DNA of 64,000 bases from Rhododendron vialii (Eukaryota; Streptophyta; Magnoliopsida; Ericales; Ericaceae), in the NCBI RefSeq assembly GCF_030253575.1, contig NC_080557.1, positions 36,382,001 to 36,446,000 of the forward strand, read 5' to 3'. The position numbers were made by a program, and so were the translations under genes. The notes beneath the pieces are model-generated. The model saw nothing but the letters and a program-made list of their open reading frames with translations, had not been told where the DNA came from and made no database searches. Shown here piece by piece: positions 57,170 to 64,000 of this stretch. Every line of letters begins with the position of its first letter. Position 1 is the first letter of the stretch.

Positions 57170-60100
57170 TGGTCCCCTCTAGGAACTTACTTGGGTACAG
57201 TTCATAGATAGACAGGGAGGCTGCTGTTTGGGGCGATGCTAGCTTCAACCGGCTTATGCGTTATTCTCATCCCCAAGTTTACTTTCATAATTGTTTTAGT
57301 ATTCTATACTATGCCTTTTATATATTGTAGGTTTTTGATTGATGCATAGATTTTGTGTTATTCACTGTAGGTAAAGTTAATACATTTATCTCATGGGGAG
57401 ACATGTTTTGTACAGCAACCATGAACCATGCAATCCTCGTGATACTCATTTAACAATTTCTATTCCTCCACTACTATTGTCATTGTAATTTTAACAAAGA
57501 TTTGTTTCCTTGAGGCACCCCTAATGTGAGTTAATAGTCTACAGGGTGGTTTTAAATATGTTCGATGTGAGAACTGGAATAGTGATGAGAGATTTCAAGG
57601 GACGCGCATATCAGTTTGCAGTTGAAGGTGCAGTAAGCGGCGTTTTCAGGCCTATTTTCAGGTGCATTAAAAATATCTTTGATTTGGATGGATGCTTTGT
57701 GGCAATTGTTATTCATAGTTGTCTCATGTATGAGTATCAGTGATGGTGTGGCGGAAAAGAGGATAATTATTTTCCCTGAATTGGTAAAAGTGTTATCTTT
57801 GTCTATGTCTGTGAAACAGACACATTTACTCTTATTGACAACAAATCCATAAAGGTTGAAAACCTTGTGGAAATTAGTTGGTCGCCTACTGAACCCATTG
57901 TTGCACTCTTTGTTCCTGAACTTGGAAGAGGAAACCAACCTGCGTGAGTCGAGCTGTTTCATTTCCATATTCCGTTTATTTTGTTCCCTTTCTTTGTTCC
58001 GCATCAAGGAACAAGACATACCCATTGAGGTTTTCTTGGAGTTAGAGAACAAAAATGACAAGATTATTGCATTTGAACTTGATTTCCGAAGGTCCACAGA
58101 TTCTCTGTCATTTACGGCGACAGCCCTAACCTTGACATTAGTTTCTACTCCATGCGTAGCACTCATAATTCTGGCTACGTTTCAAAGCTTACTACTCTTA
58201 AGGGAAAGCAGGCTATTGCTTTGTACTGGTCGCCAGCTGGACGTTTCATCTTACTTGAAGGGTTGAAGGGCTTCAATGGACAGTTGGAGTTCTATGATGT
58301 CGATGAAGAATTTCATGGCAACGGATATTGAATGGGATCCAACTGGAAGGTAATTTGTAGGAAGAATTTGGTTACGATTATGTTGGAGGTAATAAAAGTC
58401 AATTGCCAAGTTGGGGCTTCGGCAAAAACTTGCTTATGATTTCAAGTGAACTGAAGCTTATCGATTTCCTGCCCTAGTATTTCCTTAGCTTTCAATATAC
58501 AGTTCTCTTGAAAGAGCATAGAATCCTTGCTTGATTTTTTTACGCACACGCACATCTGGCGATAGACTCCTTGTTTTATTTCTGAAATAAATTCATCTTA
58601 TTTTCTTTATAAGCTCATCTGCTTGTGAATTCAGGTATGTTACAACTTTAGTTACTTTGGTTCACGAGATGGAAAATGGTTTCAACATCTGGTGTTTTAA
58701 TGGCAAGCTTCTATATCGCATACTAGAGGATCACTTCTTTCAAGTAAGATTTGGTGGTTTTGGGGGGGGGGGGGGGAATTGATCTTATTATGCAACGTTT
58801 ATCCTTTGGGGTTGTGGATAGAGTAATTAGTAATACATGACTGCCTTGGATTTGCCTAGGATATTGCTTTACCATATTTACTGATATTCAATTAATAGGT
58901 TTAATGCAGTCAACCCCAATGTTTGTGCTGGCTTTGGGTGAATTACTTTGTTCTCACATTCATCAATAGCGAAAGAAACATTCTATCGTGTCATAACTGG
59001 TGCATGTGCTGCTGCTTGTAATGACATTTTAATTTTGAAAATGAAATGGTCCTGGATGTCTTCATGACCCTGTAGATTTACCTTAGGTAAAAATGGATCT
59101 CATTATATAATGGACGAGTGACATAAGTAAATAGAATTGTCGCTAGTAGACTATATAGAGATTCTATGGGTGGAGATATCAGATATCTACAGTTATAAGT
59201 TCCTACTCTTGTGTAAAATTATATGATCGAACACCTTTCATTGTAACTTTGTCAAATGTGTACGATGCTATCATGAATTGCAATAATGTTTTTGAAAGGA
59301 AAACAAAACTCTCCAGCTTACATTACGTCATTAGTTTGCTATATTTGAAAATTGGAGAACTTTGATTTTGGCTGGAGGTCATGGGGGAGACAAGAGACTG
59401 AAAACAAAGGGAAAAGTATGACCTGCAGTTGAGGGAAATGAAAGAGTATTGGACATGTGGGGAATCCCTCACATTAAAAAAGGAGGATTGGAAAGCCACC
59501 GAACCAGTCCAGACCAATCCTCACTTAAACATGCTGTTGTTTCCAGTTATCAAAATTCCTTAAAACAATGACTACACAACGGAAGATGTATCAAAGCAAC
59601 TCAAATGTTGATCTTGTATTTGTAGAAGTTTTGAACATCTTGCTGGGCTAGTAATTATGAGCTCTTCTGCATGGCCGGTGTAAACAGGGATTTTATTTCA
59701 TTTTGCTTTGTTATTTTGGCAAGCAAACAGACAGAATCATTCCAGAACATGTTTCACCATTCTGTTGTCTTTTACTACAAACAGTGAAAGTACTTAATTT
59801 CACTGGTGTTCCATTTCAGTCTCTCAGGAACGAAAATGAAAATTTAGTGCCTACGTAGTCAAATACGACATGGCCTGACTATGGTATGTGTTTTCTGTTG
59901 ATCATTGCAGTTCCTATGGTTCCTATGGCATCCAAGGCCCACCATCCTTCTTGTACCCCATAGAAGGAGGAGGAGATTGCCAAGAACTTGAAGAAGTACA
60001 CCAACAAGTATGAATACATTAGGACGAAAACGTGTCGCTGCTGACTGAGCAGGACCGAGATGGGTTTTGGAGTGGAAGCGATTACATGAAGATGATAAAT

Positions 60101-60240
60101 CAGACAGTTAGTGGCTTGGGGACGGACAAGCCAGTGACGAAGAAGAGGAATATGAGGCAAAGGAAGTCGAGGTTGAAGAGTTTGTTGATGTTTCGGAGGA
60201 GGTTCTATTCGACTTTGGGCATGAGTGAGCTGATACACTC
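57170..60240 (+). pseudogene. Unprocessed eIF3b (translation initiation factor 3 subunit b) pseudogene, 3' half
   Basis: Broken but collinear matches to plant eIF3b: QWSPLGTYLGTVHR (57170), EAAVWGDASFNRLMRYSHPQ (57225), SNHEPCNPRDTH (57415), LNMFDVRTG (57553), SIKVENLVEISWSPTEPI (57850), FVPELGRGNQPA, IKEQDIPIEV (58008), WSPAGRF and GLKGFNGQLEFYDVDE (58230-58310), VHEMENGFNIWCFNGKLLYR (58660), WHPRP (59925), EVEEFVDVSEEVLFDF (60165). Introns remain (for example 58350-58634, 58745-59909), so it is a DNA copy, not a processed one. It carries many stops and frameshifts and no first half. Functional eIF3b is a WD-repeat scaffold of the 43S complex; this copy cannot make it. Confidence 0.85.
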
Positions 60241-60507
60241 CCTAACATCTTCCGTTATGCAGAGCAACACTCTCCAGCTTACATTTTTTTTTCAAACATG
60301 AAATTGTGTTGTGAGAAATTTTGATCATTCACCGAGATCATAAATATGTTGGAAGTCATGCTGACAAAATTATGGTCATGAAGTGAAGACCAATGCGACA
60401 TAAAAAAGTAAATTTGCATTAATAACTAATATCGAACAAACCCAACCAAATAAACAATTCATATATGAGTGGATACATGACATCAAGTTAAACTACCAAG
60501 CACGATT

Positions 60508-61193
60508 ACGTAGAAATAAACTGAAGACTAAATCGCAAATAAAACACATCCTGCAATTGTGTTGACTTCTCAATAACGCATTCAAGGTTTGCGCTTGTTA
60601 TATTCATACATGCAGTTTTATGAGGTCGGAACAAAACGATGTTTCTTACAACGAGGCAAACACCCGTCTTTATCTTCCTTGCAAATTCTCCTTCTACATA
60701 TGCCTTATGGTGGATACTGGCATTCCTGACTGTGTATGGCCGCATGATTTCACCAATGTGCCCACCTAAGTATTAACCACGTAGTTAGGTCAAGCGATAA
60801 ATGACCATGATATTTATTGAATATAGGTAGTTGAACTTACGAGGTCGACACGTCCAAATGAAGGAAATTTATTCACAGTAGCCAAATCTGTGTATTTAGG
60901 GAACTGAAGGTATACTGCCTTTACAATATTTATCCACGCTGGGTTGTCTATGAAATCAGTGTCCTCACTCTCTACTGTAAGGGATCTATGAACTGCTTCA
61001 TGTGTAGTCATTACCAACACACCCTCCCCTTCCCTTCTGCGATGTAACGCTTCTTGAACAACACCAGCTGGTCCGGGAATCGTCCGATCACGTACCCTTT
61101 CTGATCCCAAACTACATTGTCCCATGCCTTTGCCCTTCCATTTTGAGTCCGACTTGTCCATGGTTTTGTTCGAACCAACTTCTTTCAATGTGC
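60508..61193 (-). pseudogene. Fragment resembling HROB-type OB-fold protein
   Basis: Minus-strand exon 61193-60841 (acceptor TTTGTGCAG, donor CTC|GTAAGT) encodes RTIPGPAGVVQEALHRR … DNPAWINIVKAV. A second exon from 60765 encodes GHIGEIMRPYTVRNASIHHK … GVCLVVRNIVLF. The IPGPAG plus following OB-fold segment fits plant homologous-recombination OB-fold (HROB) proteins. The two exons are not in matching phase and the N-terminus is absent, so I call it a gene fragment. HROB helps load the MCM8-MCM9 helicase in recombination. Identification is from memory of the family. Confidence 0.5.
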
Positions 61194-61329
61194 CTGCACA
61201 AAAATTTAACAATAATAATTACACAAACATTCACAAATACCATTACCAACATACCATCTCACATATCCCTAATGTGTGAGAGGGCTACCTTACGTAGAAA
61301 CCAATCTTGTATGGGAGTTATTGGTAGGG

Positions 61330-61590
61330 TACTTATGACAAGATTCTCTGGAATTCTTAGCTGGGCCCGTTTTAAAAGGGCAGGTGGAATAGGGGATGGC
61401 TCACACTTAATATTCCATAGTCCACATTTATATAAACACATAAGTGCTCTTTATGATAATAAATTGTACTCTTTGTGAAATAAAAGTATACTCCATGAGT
61501 AATCTTTACTTGCTCTTACTACCTCGGAGAATGGTAGGTGGAGGTACTGAACTCCATAGTACATTTACTACTTTTACTGTGAAACTATGG
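61330..61590 (+). repeat. Repeat family 'R', copy R2
   Basis: Begins near TTATTGGTAGGGTACTTATG and runs through CTGGGCCCG, TAATATTCCATA and CTCTTACTACCTCGGAGAAT to ACTGAACTCCATAGTACATT. Confidence 0.75.
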
Positions 61591-61914
61591 GTAAATTTCA
61601 CTGACCTCCCCTGAGGTTTCTCAAACAAGCACTAACCTCCAAACACCGCTATGGCGGGAGCCTTGTGCATTGGGTTTTCGTTTTTATTTTATTTTTCCTC
61701 AAAATTTTCTACTTAATTCCCTTATTTCAGATATTGTAAATAACTATATTTTTATATATCATGTTATATCCTTAACCGCTTTTTCGTACAGGCTGAATAA
61801 TAAAATTGAGCCCTCGTAGATGATTAACTGCATCGTTTACTTGAATGAAGAACTATGACAGTTCTCACAACAAACGTGAAAGTTGTGGAACGATTGATAG
61901 ACGCATATGGTGGA

Positions 61915-62192
61915 TTATTGGTAGGGTCCGTCCATTCATGGCAAGATTTGTTGGACTTCTTAGGTGGGCCCCCTTTCATAGGGCAGCTGGAATAGGGAAT
62001 TCCTCACACTTAATATTCCATGCTCACCAGTGATGTAAATTACAAAGTGCTCTTAGTGATTATATTTGTTGTAGTCTCTGTCAAAAACAAATGTACTCTT
62101 TGAGTAATATTTACATGCTCTTGTTACCTGGGAGAATGGGATAATGGTAGTTGAGGTGCTGAACTCCATATTAATGTTAGTACTGTCACTGT
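61915..62192 (+). repeat. Repeat family 'R', copy R3
   Basis: Collinear with R2 (TTATTGGTAGGGTCCGTCCA … GAGGTGCTGAACTCCAT), about 585 bp downstream of it. Confidence 0.75.
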
Positions 62193-63265
62193 TTAATTTA
62201 TGGTAAATGATGTGTATAAATATGAGATAAGGAATTTATTTGCATCTTCATTATTTGGGTGTTGTCTTATAGAAATACTCACTTCATCTTCTTTTTGCCT
62301 CATACAATGTTTGATGGCTCCCCTCAATTTCCATCCCAACTATTTGTATACCTCTGGTTGGTTCACATAGTTATATCCTCCGAAACATTAACTACAATCC
62401 AAAGAAGCAAAAAAACCACAAAAGTGGTAATAGAAGACAAGATGTAGTTCGTTTCGATTCACAAACCGAGAAACAAGCAATACAATCCAAATTGTACTTC
62501 GGTATGGTATGGGCGATGTTGGTAAAAAACCACTAAAGTGGCTATTTACATTATTATATTGTATTTTCCTCGCGATCCCCGGCATCTTGATGAAGACTGG
62601 TCATAGCGGCCTTCTCAGCATTGTCAAGCAGCTTCACTTCTATGGTGTTATGCTTGCAAACCCGGGTGACCTAAAGTGACTATCTACATTATTATGTTGA
62701 CTTGTCATGGTCAAGACAATTCCCACAGACTTGATGAAGACTGTCCATGTTGGCATTTACAGCAATGTCAAACAACAAGGACTTTTGTGGTGTTACGTTT
62801 CCGTAGGGACCCCCTTTTCGTTGTCTTATGTTTGTTAATGGAAGTTGTATGTATGCATGTTTGATTGATGGAACTATGTGATCGAGATTATGTCCATCTT
62901 AAGTTTATAAATTAGTGGGGTCATTTTAAGGCAGATGAAATGAAAATCAATTTTCTATTATGCAACAAATGTACATACTGCATTAATTATACAATAATGC
63001 TACCCACATACAGATGTGGCCGAGAGAGTGGAGATAGAGAGATGAGAGATGGAATTCAGGGACATATAAGTAATGGTTGTCGGTGGCGGCATTAGTGGTC
63101 ATAGTGGTCGTACGATTCAGATGTGGCCGTTCTGGGGGTTGTCGGTGGAGAGAGCGGCGGTGTTGACACTTGATCTCGGGTGGTCGGCAGTTGTTCGCGG
63201 TGGGTGATGGTGGAGCAAAAATGTATTTTTTTCCGGCAAAACAGGAGGGGGGAGAGAGAGAGAGC

Positions 63266-63268
<3 letters not shown>
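62193..63268. other. Intergenic, nothing supported
   Basis: A weak direct repeat (CTAAAGTGGCTATTTACATT at 62534; CTAAAGTGACTATCTACATT at 62671; both followed by ATTAT and a TGATGAAGACTG word) indicates a short tandem duplication of about 135 bp. No gene seen. Confidence 0.5.

Positions 63269-63310
<42 letters not shown>
63269..63310. repeat. (GT)n microsatellite, about 42 bp
   Basis: Uninterrupted GT dinucleotides following a (GA)n-rich stretch (63250-63266). Confidence 0.97.
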
Positions 63311-63311
<1 letters not shown>

Positions 63312-63432
63312 TTGGGGCCCTTTTTCTTTGCCACGGGGGCTGCTGTGCATGATCTATTTGTAATGTCTGTGTGGCTAGCATTATTGTTAATTATATGTTG
63401 TACGTTAATTATATGGTGTACACAGATGTTTG

Positions 63433-63540
63433 ATGGGGATGTTTGATGTACTCTATTACTAATATTTCAATGTTCTTACTAAGTCGGACCATGGTAGTTG
63501 AGGTGTTGAACTCCCTACTACTTTTGGTACTTTCACTGCC
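63433..63540 (+). repeat. Repeat family 'R', partial copy R4
   Basis: Carries only the right part of the unit (TTCTTACTAAGTCGGACCAT … GTTGAACTCC … TTTCACTG). Confidence 0.65.
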
Positions 63541-63599
63541 AAATTACATATATTACAAATGTCATAATATTAGTCAAAATGTTGGTCAATAGTTATTGT

Positions 63600-63832
63600 T
63601 AGAGTTCATTTATGACAACATTTCTTGGGCCACGTTTTGTAAGGCCATCTCAAAAAGGGGATGGGGCACACCTAATATTCCATAATACGTAACTAATTGC
63701 TCTTTGTCATTCAACGCTGTAGTCTTTGGGAAAAAAAATTACTCTTCGAGTAATATGTACTTGCTCTTACTAACTCGGATAATGGTAGTTGAGGTGTTGA
63801 ACTCCACAGTACATTTGGTACTTTCATTTATA
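63600..63832 (+). repeat. Repeat family 'R', copy R5
   Basis: Nearly whole unit (TTATGACAACATTTCTTGGGC … CTCTTACTAACTCGGATAAT … ACTCCACAGTACATTTGGTA), 60 bp after R4. Confidence 0.7.
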
Positions 63833-64000
63833 AGTCATTGATATTTGTTTTGGCTTGTAATTTGCTGTCCTCATACCCATCTAACTGGTTTATAAAAATA
63901 GGGGACAAAAATAAATAGCAACAAAATGAAAACTACAATTCAAATTGGGTTTGAGCCTTGTGGGTGGATAAATTATTCACTACCTTGTCACAACAAATTG

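Noticed and set aside
57552..58166. 204-codon minus ORF
   Set aside because: Antisense shadow of the eIF3b pseudogene, which has clear plus-strand homology.
63092..63381. His/Thr-rich ORFs on the minus strand
   Set aside because: Translations of the (GT)n microsatellite; low-complexity artefacts.

Overview
The window is plant nuclear DNA, most likely from a eudicot. It is AT-rich and dominated by nested LTR retrotransposons and MITEs. It carries intron-containing plant genes: a lectin receptor kinase and a MUSTANG-like transposase gene. Species cannot be read from the sequence. I see no rRNA, tRNA, CRISPR array or bacterial feature.
1-23884 is a nest of Ty3/gypsy (Tat-type) retrotransposons. 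Element A (1-3803, minus, running off the left edge) has a 974-bp 5' LTR, a PBS and an intact gag-protease ORF. It sits inside a plus-strand gypsy fragment (3804-5573). Next come two copies of one Tat family in opposite orientation: L (13285 down to about 5574, minus) and R (14617-23884, plus). They form a giant inverted repeat. Both carry, antisense to gag-pol and near the 3' end, an extra gene. In L it reads as five exons with phase-consistent introns (5738-7615). A third copy of that gene, introns kept, sits between the arms (13287-14617). L is also hit by a 271-bp Stowaway MITE. R keeps its 1231-bp 3' LTR.
23885-33300 is a copia nest, all minus strand. It contains a TR-GAG-like element (23988-26446, 414-bp LTRs), a copia pol fragment C, and a second gag-only element D (27733-32871, about 800-bp LTRs, TSD AAGTT) inserted in the leader of C.
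33300-44900 has no gene I can support beyond one weak small ORF. It holds two solo LTRs with intact TSDs (35784-38567, TSD ATTTG; 38605-39280, TSD ATAGC). Both lie inside a split Stowaway-like element (34962-39393). There are also unclassified repeats and a small MITE.
44919-56334 is the genic part. A G-type lectin S-receptor-like kinase (exons 44961-45499 and 48007-49924, 818 aa) has one 2.5-kb intron containing a decayed copia/TRIM-like element, itself hit by a 1096-bp CACTA element (TSD ATC). A MUSTANG-like MULE transposase gene follows (coding exons 53802-54151 and 54417-56334, 755 aa). It has a probable promoter at 51124 and a long 5'-UTR intron.
56335-64000 holds decayed gene fragments: an unprocessed eIF3b pseudogene (57170-60240, plus) and a fragment resembling the HROB OB-fold protein (60508-61193, minus). 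They are bracketed by inverted copies of a repeat that recurs several more times to the right edge. This layout suggests capture of gene fragments by a mobile element.
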